Below, in pieces: positions 34,262 through 42,325 of a stretch of DNA of 64,000 nt (its first letter is position 1; each line of letters begins with the position of its first letter). Source of the stretch: Propionispora vibrioides (lineage in GTDB: Bacteria > Bacillota > Negativicutes > Propionisporales > Propionisporaceae). The stretch covers positions 1 through 64,000 of the forward strand of contig NZ_FODY01000008.1 in NCBI RefSeq assembly GCF_900110485.1. The letters run 5' to 3'. The notes under the pieces are model-generated. The model did no database searches. It saw only the letters and a program-made list of their open reading frames with translations, and was not told the DNA's origin. A program made the translations under genes and the position numbers.

Positions 34262-35071
34262 ATGTTTACTGTGGATGACTTCAAAAGCTCCCTTACCGAC
34301 CGTTTAATAACGGGAAAATCTATGCAAGGCAATCTGTTTAAACAGGTTGCCGGAGACCTGGCCAAACAGGCGCTGGGCATTGCGTCACAGCCTGTTTACG
34401 AAAATCAAACGCAAATTTATTTCACTGACCCGCAAACCCAGGAAAGCCTGCAAATACCAGTGCTGCCGCCGAAAATCACCATCAAATGGGAGCGCCAGAC
34501 GGAAACGGTCAACATCCTGAATTTAGGCGAAGTGGACTTCACAACCGGCAAGAAACTGCAGGAGATATCATTCAGCAGCTTTTTCCCTATCGAATACACC
34601 CCGACCTATTGCCGGTATGCTGATATTCCCGACCCGGCCACCGCGTACATGACCCTTGACGGCTGGTGCGCCGCCCAAAATACGGACTATGTCCCCGACA
34701 GGCCCGTGCGCCTGATGATTACAGGAACATCCTTGAACATCAATATGCTGGTGCTTATCTCCAACCTGGAAACCGAGGACCGGGGCGGCGAACCTGGCGA
34801 CATCTATTATTCCCTTTCCTGCCGCGAGTGGCGCGAAATAAAAGTCAGAACCGAGGCCGAGCAGTACGCCAGAAACAACCGCCCCAACCCAAAACCCAAA
34901 CCCAAAATAGTGCAGCAAAAGATTAAATCCGGCGACACGGTGCAAGAATTCCTGTACAAAATTGCAAAGCAGCATTATGGCAACGGCCAGGACTGGAATA
35001 AGGTTTACAACATGAATAAAGCAAAGCTGCAGGGAAACCTGACGAAAAAAGCGATTGATTTGGTGCTTTGA
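34262..35071 (+). CDS. xkdP: LysM-containing tail protein (XkdP-like)
   Basis: 269 aa. The N-terminal part (about 60-190) contains the PPKITIKWERQTETVNILNLGEVDFTTGKKLQEISFSSFFP block typical of XkdP-type proteins, and the C-terminal 48 residues are a LysM domain (KIKSGDTVQEFLYKIAKQHYGNGQDWNKVYNMNKAKL). It links the tube end to the baseplate hub and contacts peptidoglycan. The stop overlaps the next ATG (TGATG). Confidence 0.9.
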   Translation: MFTVDDFKSSLTDRLITGKSMQGNLFKQVAGDLAKQALGIASQPVYENQTQIYFTDPQTQESLQIPVLPPKITIKWERQTETVNILNLGEVDFTTGKKLQEISFSSFFPIEYTPTYCRYADIPDPATAYMTLDGWCAAQNTDYVPDRPVRLMITGTSLNINMLVLISNLETEDRGGEPGDIYYSLSCREWREIKVRTEAEQYARNNRPNPKPKPKIVQQKIKSGDTVQEFLYKIAKQHYGNGQDWNKVYNMNKAKLQGNLTKKAIDLVL

Positions 35072-36123
35072 TGATTACGCCTGGAATGATTAGCTATGAC
35101 GTTGTTTTGCAGGGAAAGCACTTTTTGCGGGAAACGATCGAAAAACTCACGCTGGAAGACCGGCTGGACGAAATCGCCTGCCGGGCCACGATGGACCTGG
35201 CAGTGCCTGGCGACCAATTCACCGGGCTGCCGGTCATCCAGCCGGGGCATACCATGGAAATCATCGGCGTGCCGTTTGGCGACACACAAATCAAGCAGGT
35301 TTTCAACGCTGGCCCGGTTTGGGATGTGGAAATCGACAACCAGCGGCGGCGGCGCTGGAATATCACCATGTACGACAACAGCATTTACATGGCGAATTCC
35401 GAGGATGAATACTACTTTGCGGAAGGCACCACGGCGACCCATCGAATCAAGCAGATTGCCGCCGAATGGAATATTCCGATTTACAACCTGCCGGAAACCG
35501 GCCAGCCCTTGGCCAAGGCCATGCACCGCCCCAAAAACCTCTGGTCAATTATTTGGGAGGCGCTGCAGGAAACGGCTGAAAAAAGCGGCAAACTGTACCG
35601 GCTGCGCATGATGCCGGGCACCATCACAACAACTCCGACCTATAAATTCAAGCCCGGTGGCCTTGAACTGGTGGAACTGGGAAGCAATGACCCGGTTTGG
35701 GTGTTTGAACTTCAATCAAACCTGAAACACGTCACACAGCGCCAGACGCTGGACGGCGCGGTCACAAAGGTGAAGATAATGGGCAACGCTTCCAAAGGAA
35801 AAAGAAGCCCGGTCGTGGGCACTGTGACCGGGCAGACGGAACTGGGGACACTGCAGCAAGTGCTTTCAGAACACAAAACCACCGATACGGCAACGGCCTT
35901 GAAAGTCGCTAACAACATGCTGGCGGGCGTCCAGGAAACGGTGAGCGTAACGGGAATAGACATCAACACCATTCGCGCCGGGGACCGTGTCCACCTGGAA
36001 GGCTGGCCGGAATTGCTGGCCATCAGCGTAAAGCACGACCTGGGCACGCCGGGCAGCATGTCGATGCGGCTGGCCACGCGCGAACATATCCGGAGGCGGT
36101 ATTATGCCAGACGATCCCTTTAG
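35071..36123 (+). CDS. xkdQ: Baseplate hub protein (XkdQ / gpD-like)
   Basis: 350 aa. The hub fold family is recognised by MISYDVVLQGKHF..ETIEKLTLEDRLDEIACRATMDL near the start, AEGTTATHRIKQIAAEWNIPIYNLPETGQPL in the middle (LysM-like DUF/phage late control region) and the C-terminal TVSVTGIDINTIRAGDRVHLEGWPELLAISVKHDL. Start ATG 35071 overlaps the upstream stop. It overlaps the next gene by 20 nt. Confidence 0.88.
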   Translation: MITPGMISYDVVLQGKHFLRETIEKLTLEDRLDEIACRATMDLAVPGDQFTGLPVIQPGHTMEIIGVPFGDTQIKQVFNAGPVWDVEIDNQRRRRWNITMYDNSIYMANSEDEYYFAEGTTATHRIKQIAAEWNIPIYNLPETGQPLAKAMHRPKNLWSIIWEALQETAEKSGKLYRLRMMPGTITTTPTYKFKPGGLELVELGSNDPVWVFELQSNLKHVTQRQTLDGAVTKVKIMGNASKGKRSPVVGTVTGQTELGTLQQVLSEHKTTDTATALKVANNMLAGVQETVSVTGIDINTIRAGDRVHLEGWPELLAISVKHDLGTPGSMSMRLATREHIRRRYYARRSL

Positions 36124-36481
36124 TGAACTTTTTGGAATGCTGCATAACCAAATGAAAGAACGCGCCCAGGCGGCGATTGACGGCAACTGGGTCACGGCGG
36201 AACTGGGGACGATGACCGACAATATGGGGCTGAAACTGGATAGATTCAAATATGTGATAGACGACTATTTATTAAGCCACCACCTGACGCTGGCCGAACC
36301 GTATATGACACAGACCGAGGTTGACGGGCACCACGCCGACCCGATCGGCGGCACGCATAGCCACCAGGTTATCACACCGCCGCAGCTGCTCCCATTACAT
36401 CCGGGCGACAGGGTGCTGGCCGTGCCGGTCAACGGCGGGCAAGATTTTGTCATCGTGGCGCGGGTGGTGCCGAGGGGGTAA
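36104..36481 (+). CDS. xkdR: XkdR-like baseplate protein (DUF2577)
   Basis: 125 aa: an N-terminal helix (DPFSELFGMLHNQMKERAQAAIDG), a beta region and a C-terminal LLPLHPGDRVLAVPVNGGQDFVIVARV strand pair, as in DUF2577/XkdR proteins. A His-rich stretch (GHHADPIGGTHSHQV) may bind metal. Overlaps xkdQ and precedes xkdS in PBSX order. Confidence 0.8.
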   Translation: MPDDPFSELFGMLHNQMKERAQAAIDGNWVTAELGTMTDNMGLKLDRFKYVIDDYLLSHHLTLAEPYMTQTEVDGHHADPIGGTHSHQVITPPQLLPLHPGDRVLAVPVNGGQDFVIVARVVPRG

Positions 36482-36487
36482 AGACAT

Positions 36488-36937
36488 ATGGCAAACTTAT
36501 TTCCGGCCACCGCACTGCCTGACCCGCAAACCCAGGAAACCACAACCCAGGAAATCGTATTTGGCCGCAACGTGGAACTGGATTATACGCAAGAGGAATT
36601 CGTCCTCTCCCCTACTGGTCGGCAGTACAAGCTGGACGAAACGAATTCATGGGTTGAATGGTGCGTCAAGGCCCTGGCTACCCCGCGATATAAGCACCTG
36701 ATTTATAGCGACAACTACGGCAGCGAGTTTGAAACCTTGATAGGCAAAAGTTATTCGCACGAAGCGGCGGAAAGCGAGATTCGGCGCATGGCCAAGGAAT
36801 GCTTGCTGGCCGATAGCCGCACGGCGAACGTGGACAATTTTCAGTTTGAATGGATAGAGGACGGCGTGATTTTCGTCTGCCGGATCGTGAACGTCCGGGG
36901 AGAATCAAGGAATATAGGCGGAAAGGTGGTGTTATAG
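36488..36937 (+). CDS. xkdS: XkdS-like baseplate protein (DUF2634)
   Basis: 149 aa. GP25/DUF2634-type sheath-initiator protein: YKLDETNSWVEWCVKALATPRYKHLIYSDNYGSEFETLIGKSYSHE, then a C-terminal beta domain. It begins the sheath at the baseplate wedge. The stop (TAG 36935-36937) immediately abuts the next ATG. Confidence 0.88.
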   Translation: MANLFPATALPDPQTQETTTQEIVFGRNVELDYTQEEFVLSPTGRQYKLDETNSWVEWCVKALATPRYKHLIYSDNYGSEFETLIGKSYSHEAAESEIRRMAKECLLADSRTANVDNFQFEWIEDGVIFVCRIVNVRGESRNIGGKVVL

Positions 36938-38056
36938 ATGGAAATTCCCGTGTATTTGGACAGTACGCAAAATACCGAAGAAGCAATCCGGCAAAGAATG
37001 CTGGACCGCGTGGACGACGACATTGACAAAACCGAAGGAAGCTATGTGTGGGACGGCCTTGCGCCGGTGGCCATGGAACTGGTTTTCGTGTCTCTCCTGG
37101 CCCAGTACGTTCTGAACATGGGTTTTGCGCAAACATCCGCCGACGACTATTTGACCATGCGGGCTGCGGAACATGGCGTCATCATCCGGCCCGCCGTAAA
37201 GGCCACGGGAAAAGTTTTATTCACCGGGACGCCAGGCAGCACGGTGCCGGAAGGCTTGCTGCTTTCCACGGAGGGCGCGGAAACCGAAGATTCTTCCTCT
37301 CTCCAGTTCGTAACTACGCAAAACATAACGCTGGACGAAACCGGGCACGGCGAAGCCGCTATCGAGGCGGTGGAGGCCGGAGCGCAGGGGAACATCCCTG
37401 CCGGGCGCATTGTGCTGATGCTGGCCGACCGGCGCAACGTACAGGCTGTTACCAACCCGGAGCCGACGACAGGCGGCCTTGACGTTGAAGACCCTGAAAT
37501 CTTGCGGGCCAGATATTTGGAAAAGGTCCGCCATCCCGGCACCAGCGGGAACATTGACGATTATAAACAATGGGCCAAGGAAGTCCCAGGGGTCACGGAT
37601 GTGCATGTCATCCCCCTTTGGAACGGTCCTGGCACGGTAAAACTTATCGTTCTTGGCCCCAACAAACTGCCGCCGGACGCTGCTCTGGTGGCCGCAGTCC
37701 AGGAATACATCGCCCCTACCAATGGGGGCGAACGCAAAGCGCCGATCGGCGCGACTGTGGCGGTTGACGCAGCCGAATCGCTGCCGATCCAAATTGACGC
37801 CACGGTGCTGATGGACGCTTCCGCCAACATATCACTGGCGGAAATCAACGAAAACTTTACGGCTGACCTGACGGAATACCTGGCGACCATGGCCTTTCAG
37901 GCGGATGTCATCCGATACGCCCGCATAGGGTCGCTGCTGATTGAACAGACCGGCGTCGTGGACTATATTGATTTAACCATCAACGGCGGAACCGGGAATA
38001 TTCCGGTAGCAAACAATCAGGTCGCGGTCGTCGGAGCCGTGGAAATCCATGTATAG
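36938..38056 (+). CDS. xkdT: Baseplate J-like wedge protein (XkdT)
   Basis: 372 aa with the baseplate_J pattern: TEGSYVWDGLAPVAMELVFVSLLAQYVLNMGFAQTSADDYLTMRAAEHGV..RPAVKATGKVLFTGTPGSTVPEGLLL, and ILRARYLEKVRHPGTSGNIDDYKQWAKEVPGVTDVHVIPLWNGPGTVKLIVLG. A core wedge component of the contractile baseplate. It overlaps the next gene by 8 nt. Confidence 0.93.
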   Translation: MEIPVYLDSTQNTEEAIRQRMLDRVDDDIDKTEGSYVWDGLAPVAMELVFVSLLAQYVLNMGFAQTSADDYLTMRAAEHGVIIRPAVKATGKVLFTGTPGSTVPEGLLLSTEGAETEDSSSLQFVTTQNITLDETGHGEAAIEAVEAGAQGNIPAGRIVLMLADRRNVQAVTNPEPTTGGLDVEDPEILRARYLEKVRHPGTSGNIDDYKQWAKEVPGVTDVHVIPLWNGPGTVKLIVLGPNKLPPDAALVAAVQEYIAPTNGGERKAPIGATVAVDAAESLPIQIDATVLMDASANISLAEINENFTADLTEYLATMAFQADVIRYARIGSLLIEQTGVVDYIDLTINGGTGNIPVANNQVAVVGAVEIHV

Positions 38057-39407
38057 CGTTCGCGGCAAGGCAATGTTTGCATATCTATCCTGGTACTACG
38101 GAAACAGCCGGATCATGCAGTCCGTGCAGGATTCCCAGGGTATCGAGATAGACGACGCAAGAACGGCCCTTGAAGAGATTCTAAAACAGTTTTATGCCGA
38201 CACGGCTGACTGGGCGATCGAACGCTGGGAAAAAGAACTGGCTGTGACGCCACCGGAAAATGCGGACATTGCGCTGCGGCGCGCGCTTGTCAAAGCCAAA
38301 TTGCTGCGCCCGGCCATCATGACGCCCGCGCAAATACAGGCTATCGTGAACCAGTTCGTACTTGGACAAACGGCCAAGATTATTGAAATACCGCAGACCT
38401 ACACTTTCCGGATTGACATTCCCCTGGGTGACTTGCTTTGGGGCGTGGAAATGCGCCAGGCGCTGGAAGCGGCCAAACCGGCGCACCTTGGATATGCCAT
38501 ACGCTACACGGTATTTTCGGGCCTGGACGATGTGGCGGCCATGGACGAAGACTTCACGGCGCAGATGGCCCTTTTACTAAAAGATTATTACCCCTGGCCA
38601 GGGCTGCGGCTGGACGGCAGCTGGTCCCTGCATGACGTTTCCAAACTGGACGGAACCTGGCCGCTGGATGCCGCCAGACACCTGGACCACCGCTTGCCGG
38701 TGCCGCCAGGCGTGCGGCTTAACTCCAAAGCGGACGTGCTTGGCCCGCTCCTGATCCGGACTTCCAGCTTTCATGAAAAACCGGAAGCCAAGCGCCTTCT
38801 GGACGGGCGCTGGACGCTGGACGGGCAGCACGTCCTGGGTGACAATCCCGCGCCGATCGACGCCAGCGGGGATTTGGTTATCCGCCGGTATCGCCGGTTA
38901 GACGGCAAATGGAACCTGGACGGTGGAGATAAAAACCTTTTGAACGGGTCGTTTCCGCTGGACGGGCGCGCCGGTCTTGACGGCGGCGGCATCCGGCTGG
39001 GAATTACTCAATACGCCGATAGCATTGACGGCAAGCTGCGCCTGCAGCGCGTCGAAAAATTCAGCCCCGCAGCTGACAGGCACCCTGTTTTCCAGGAAGA
39101 AATGAACGTCACAGATCAAGGAATGGTCCTTCACCGGAAGGTTTCATTCACGGAAGAAGCGACCGGCAAGCCAGCTTTGAACGGTGAATATCTCCTGAAC
39201 GGAGCGATCGCCCTGGGCGACAACTTGCTGCCGCATGAATTTGACGGCGCGCTGCAGATCATCCACGCAAAGCGTTTAGACGGCACCTGGCCGCTGGATG
39301 GCGGCGTGACGGTCCGGCTGGACGGAACCTGGATTCTAAACGGCGATAAACTTCTATATGGAGGGGGAACACGACTTGAAATTGCAAGACGAATTGAAAA
39401 ATTGTAA
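38049..39407 (+). CDS. XkdU/DUF2313-type protein with LDG-W-LDG repeat tail
   Basis: 452 aa. Residues 1-180 match the DUF2313/YmfQ (XkdU) baseplate protein, normally about 190 aa in total. The remaining 270 residues are an extension made of degenerate repeats with the core LDGxWxLDG (for example KLDGTWPLD, LDGRWTLDGQ, LDGKWNLDGG, LNGSFPLDGRAGLDGG, LDGTWPLDGG, LDGTWILNGD), about ten copies. They are probably short beta-hairpins forming a tail-tip or fibre attachment surface. Confidence 0.8.
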   Translation: MYSVRGKAMFAYLSWYYGNSRIMQSVQDSQGIEIDDARTALEEILKQFYADTADWAIERWEKELAVTPPENADIALRRALVKAKLLRPAIMTPAQIQAIVNQFVLGQTAKIIEIPQTYTFRIDIPLGDLLWGVEMRQALEAAKPAHLGYAIRYTVFSGLDDVAAMDEDFTAQMALLLKDYYPWPGLRLDGSWSLHDVSKLDGTWPLDAARHLDHRLPVPPGVRLNSKADVLGPLLIRTSSFHEKPEAKRLLDGRWTLDGQHVLGDNPAPIDASGDLVIRRYRRLDGKWNLDGGDKNLLNGSFPLDGRAGLDGGGIRLGITQYADSIDGKLRLQRVEKFSPAADRHPVFQEEMNVTDQGMVLHRKVSFTEEATGKPALNGEYLLNGAIALGDNLLPHEFDGALQIIHAKRLDGTWPLDGGVTVRLDGTWILNGDKLLYGGGTRLEIARRIEKL

Positions 39408-39816
39408 AGGAGTGCTGGCCATATGCGTGCGAAAGCAAGGCCGCGTCATTGAACGCTGGCGGGACCACAACCTGATAGTCGACGCCGGGCGCATTCGCAT
39501 GGCGGAACTACTTGGCGGCACCAAGGCGGGCCAGCACGTCACCCACATTGGCATCGGTTCCGGAACGGCGCAGGCCGACCCAGGCGACATTAACCTGGCT
39601 AACCGGACGCTGGTGCCGGTGACAGCTGTCACCGTCGATGGAAAAACAGCTCACTTCGATTTTTTCATCGGCACCGACGTGGGCAATGGAACGGCCATTC
39701 GGGAATTCGGTCTGTTCTGCGCCGATGGCACAATGTTTTCCCGGCGTGTCCGCAGCGGCACGATTGAAAAAGAACCTGACATCGAGATTGAAGGCTACTG
39801 GGAAATTCATTTTTAA
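39376..39816 (+). CDS. Phage tail-tip / fibre-associated protein
   Basis: 146 aa. The pattern GRVIERWRDHNLIVDAGRIRMAELLGG...VTHIGIGSGTAQADPGDINL...FDFFIGTDVGNGTAIREFGLFCADGTMFSR is that of small tail proteins found beside fibres in Mu- and P2-like phages. TTG 39376 is preferred (GGAGGGGG 8 nt upstream); ATG 39358 precedes that site. The start overlaps the end of the repeat protein. Confidence 0.7.
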   Translation: MKLQDELKNCKGVLAICVRKQGRVIERWRDHNLIVDAGRIRMAELLGGTKAGQHVTHIGIGSGTAQADPGDINLANRTLVPVTAVTVDGKTAHFDFFIGTDVGNGTAIREFGLFCADGTMFSRRVRSGTIEKEPDIEIEGYWEIHF

Positions 39817-39828
39817 GGAGGTTTAAAA

Positions 39829-40698
39829 ATGGCCGAGCAACAGAGAAACAACCTGCCGGAAGAAGCGAAATGGGAACCCGGCATCTACCAGCTGGAGGTC
39901 ACGGACCTGGCCGAAGGCGGCATCAACGGCGTTATGAACACCCAGGGCAAGGAACTGGCGAACCGAACCGTGTATCTGAAACAGCTTTGCGACCAATTGG
40001 CAGCTGCTATTCCGGGCACCGAACAATTTGACGATATCATCCGGCAGCTGGCATCCTTGGATGTCAGCAAGGTTGAGCGCCGGACGGACCACCTGGAACG
40101 CGTCGTCGGCGACCTGGCCCTGGCCCTGGATGCAAACATGATGTATCCGGATGCCGACGCCCTGGTGGTGGAAAACTTCGACAATCCTGACCAGGTGGAC
40201 ATGATGGAAGCGCAAGTCATTTCCGTGGTTTCCGGCGATGATTCCATCGACCTGGTGGACAGCACCGGCATTGTGATTGGTGCGTATTACATGCTGACTG
40301 ACGGCGAGAACCAGGAAACAGTTAAAACCAAGTCGCTGCATGTGGCTGGCGACACGCACCGGGTGATTCTGGAAACTCCTGTCGTGAATCAGTATGTATC
40401 GGGCCGCGCCAAATTGTACCGTTCTTCCGTGGCGATATACGACGGAAAGGCATGGGGCGGCGGCAATATCAAAACGGACATGTGGACACCGGGCGAAACC
40501 TGGAAAGGTTCCACGACGGCCCAGCCGGTTAGCGCCGCCGTGGCCTATACTTCACAAAGCGACTTCACCGTCACCGGCGCGGTGTTTGAAAACGGCAAAT
40601 TGATTTTGGGCAGTGAATCTATTGGCATTGCGCTGGTTGCCACGGGCGGCGGCGCTGGTACTTGGCAGCAAGTTAATGCGGGAGGCGACAATAAATAA
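39829..40698 (+). CDS. Tail fibre-like protein upstream of the DGR target
   Basis: 289 aa. The N-terminal half looks like an attachment domain plus coiled coil (KELANRTVYLKQLCDQLAAA, RRTDHLERVVGDLALALDANM). The C-terminal part is beta-rich (VISVVSGDDSIDLVDSTGIVIGAYYMLTDGENQETVKTK; Gly-rich GGGAGTW near the end). Probably the shaft or adaptor carrying the variable receptor-binding protein; its stop overlaps that gene's ATG (TAATG). Confidence 0.65.
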   Translation: MAEQQRNNLPEEAKWEPGIYQLEVTDLAEGGINGVMNTQGKELANRTVYLKQLCDQLAAAIPGTEQFDDIIRQLASLDVSKVERRTDHLERVVGDLALALDANMMYPDADALVVENFDNPDQVDMMEAQVISVVSGDDSIDLVDSTGIVIGAYYMLTDGENQETVKTKSLHVAGDTHRVILETPVVNQYVSGRAKLYRSSVAIYDGKAWGGGNIKTDMWTPGETWKGSTTAQPVSAAVAYTSQSDFTVTGAVFENGKLILGSESIGIALVATGGGAGTWQQVNAGGDNK

Positions 40699-41618
40699 TG
40701 GCATTAGATAAAGCGTTCTTTGATAAAACCTATCCCTGGGCCGGAATAAAGACCGAAACCATCGACGGGCAGGAAATGGTGTTCATCCCCAAATTCTATT
40801 ACAAAACAGGCGTGGCACCAGTCGGCAGCCAGCAGGCCGGGAAGAAGTGCTGGTGGGTTGTTGACCGCCCGATCGCCGGATATCGCATACACCCCGCCTT
40901 TATGAAAGACGGTGCGGAAATTCCCGGCTTTTGGGTCGGCGCGTATGAATGCTCTGTTGACGCTGGAGCCAGCAGCAAGGCCGCGTCCGTATCCGGCAAA
41001 TCCCCGCTGGTTTCCATCGACTTCCCGACGATGCAGAACCGCTGCACCGCCAGAAACGTCAGCGGGCAAACCGGCTGGCACCTGTGGAATATCTACGAAT
41101 TGGCCGCCACACAAATGCTTTGCCTGATTGAACTGGGATCGCCGGATGTGCAGGCCAAGATTGGCAGCGGCAACAGCAACAGTTCCGCCGCCGTGGCCAC
41201 CGGGTCCACCAATGCGAAATGGCGCGGTATCTCCGAGCTTTGGGGCAATGTCTGGCACATGGTGGACGGCCTCAAAGGCAGCGGCACAACCATTCAAATC
41301 CTTGACCGCCTGGGCAATGGCACCTATATAAACACGGGCGTGGCTGCTCTTTCGGCGGCGCATGGCTACCCCAAAGAAATGATGGACACGTCGGGCAGCG
41401 GGTTTGACTTCAACGACATATTTGTGCCGAAAAGCATTGACCAGACGGCAAGCAATGGAACCTTTGGTGACTATTACTGGTATGCCGTCAGTGACTTTGT
41501 TTGCTATCACGGTGGCTACTGGGGTTACGGGGCCTACGACGGGCTGTTCTGCTTGAACCTCAACGGTCCCGCGTCGTACTCCAACGTCACCTTAGGCGGT
41601 CGCCTCGCAAAGGTGTAG
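40698..41618 (+). CDS. DGR target: variable C-type-lectin-like tail protein
   Basis: 306 aa. The C-terminal two thirds show the formylglycine-generating-enzyme/C-type lectin fold used by most DGR variable proteins: DGQEMVFIPKFYYKTG, IHPAFMKDG..PGFWVGAYEC, GWHLWNIYELAATQMLCLIELGS, KWRGISELWGNVWHMVDGL, and the terminal GGRLAKV. The last 35 codons form the variable repeat (41505-41610). By analogy with Mtd of phage BPP-1 it should be the receptor-binding tip, with variable residues displayed on the lectin face. Overlaps the upstream gene; avd follows at 41692. Confidence 0.9.
   Translation: MALDKAFFDKTYPWAGIKTETIDGQEMVFIPKFYYKTGVAPVGSQQAGKKCWWVVDRPIAGYRIHPAFMKDGAEIPGFWVGAYECSVDAGASSKAASVSGKSPLVSIDFPTMQNRCTARNVSGQTGWHLWNIYELAATQMLCLIELGSPDVQAKIGSGNSNSSAAVATGSTNAKWRGISELWGNVWHMVDGLKGSGTTIQILDRLGNGTYINTGVAALSAAHGYPKEMMDTSGSGFDFNDIFVPKSIDQTASNGTFGDYYWYAVSDFVCYHGGYWGYGAYDGLFCLNLNGPASYSNVTLGGRLAKV
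41505..41610 (+). repeat. DGR variable repeat (VR)
   Basis: 106 bp matching the template repeat at 42053-42158 with a constant 548-bp offset. Eight differences, all where the TR has A: 41508 C, 41517 T, 41524 G, 41526 T, 41565 G, 41566 G, 41590 C, 41592 T. They alter seven residues (N to H, N to Y, D to G, N to Y, N to G, N to T, I to L) of the lectin-like C-terminus. Identity breaks off after GCCTCGCAA, just before the stop codon. Confidence 0.95.
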
Positions 41619-41691
41619 TCTGAATTCTGTAAACTGATACCTGTATTTCCGGGCGATAGCACGGAACGCACTTTGAAAATTGGTGGATTGA

Positions 41692-42030
41692 ATGGCAATG
41701 GAAGAATTGAAATTGTTAACTCGCTTGGAGGAACTTGACCAATATAGTCACATCGTCCTCCAACAGTATCCGAAGCATGAAAAGTATGTACTGGCCACGC
41801 AAATCCGTCAAACGCTGGCCGAGCTAATTCATCAGACGATCCGATGCGCAAAACGGTTTCACAAAAAGACAAGCCTGCAGGACATGGACATAGAGGTCGA
41901 ATACCTGCGGGCCTTGATCCGGAAAAGCCACGCACTAGGGTACATCAATATCCACCGTTACGAAGTTTGGATCGGACACGTCAATGAAATCGGCAAAATT
42001 GTTGGCGGCTGGATAAAGGCCACGAAGTAA
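41692..42030 (+). CDS. avd: Avd, DGR accessory variability determinant
   Basis: 112 aa, all-helical four-helix bundle: EELKLLTRLEELDQYSHIVLQQYPKHEKYVLATQIRQTLAELIHQTIRCAKR...LQDMDIEVEYLRALIRKSHALGYINIHRYEVWIGHVNEIGKIVGGWIKATK. The YP-K-E-KYVLA-QIR and LGYIN-Y-W motifs are those of bAvd-type proteins. Avd forms a basic pentamer that binds the reverse transcriptase and the TR RNA. It sits between VR and TR, as in BPP-1. Confidence 0.9.
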   Translation: MAMEELKLLTRLEELDQYSHIVLQQYPKHEKYVLATQIRQTLAELIHQTIRCAKRFHKKTSLQDMDIEVEYLRALIRKSHALGYINIHRYEVWIGHVNEIGKIVGGWIKATK

Positions 42031-42052
42031 AGTTGTTTCTAGGGCAAGACTT

Positions 42053-42158
42053 TATAACGGTGGCAACTGGGATAACGGGGCCTACGACGGGCTGTTCTGC
42101 TTGAACCTCAACAATCCCGCGTCGTACTCCAACGTCAACATAGGCGGTCGCCTCGCAA
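42053..42158 (+). repeat. DGR template repeat (TR)
   Basis: Noncoding 106-bp template between avd and the reverse transcriptase. It has 25 adenines, of which 8 differ from the VR, while none of the 81 other bases differ. In the VR frame it contains eight AAY codons (AAC or AAT), which adenine mutagenesis can vary widely without producing a stop codon, a hallmark of DGR templates. The TR RNA is copied by the error-prone RT and the cDNA replaces the VR. Confidence 0.95.
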
Positions 42159-42325
42159 TTTACATTTTTGGCCAGAAGTTGGGCATCTTACGGGAACCCA
42201 TCCAGCGCCAGTAATTTGGGAGTCTTGTCCTTCCCTGCAAGGGAAAACATCAACAAAACAGGGCCACAAGTAAGCCAAAGCCTAAAGCGGTCCTGAATTC
42301 TCTGAATCCAGGAAGAAGATGGAAA

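Noticed and set aside
41647-41666. TTCCG...CGGAA inverted repeat downstream of the VR as the DGR hairpin
   Set aside because: Five-bp arms with a 10-nt loop do not match the longer-stem, short-loop hairpin known after VRs in BPP-1; too weak to call.
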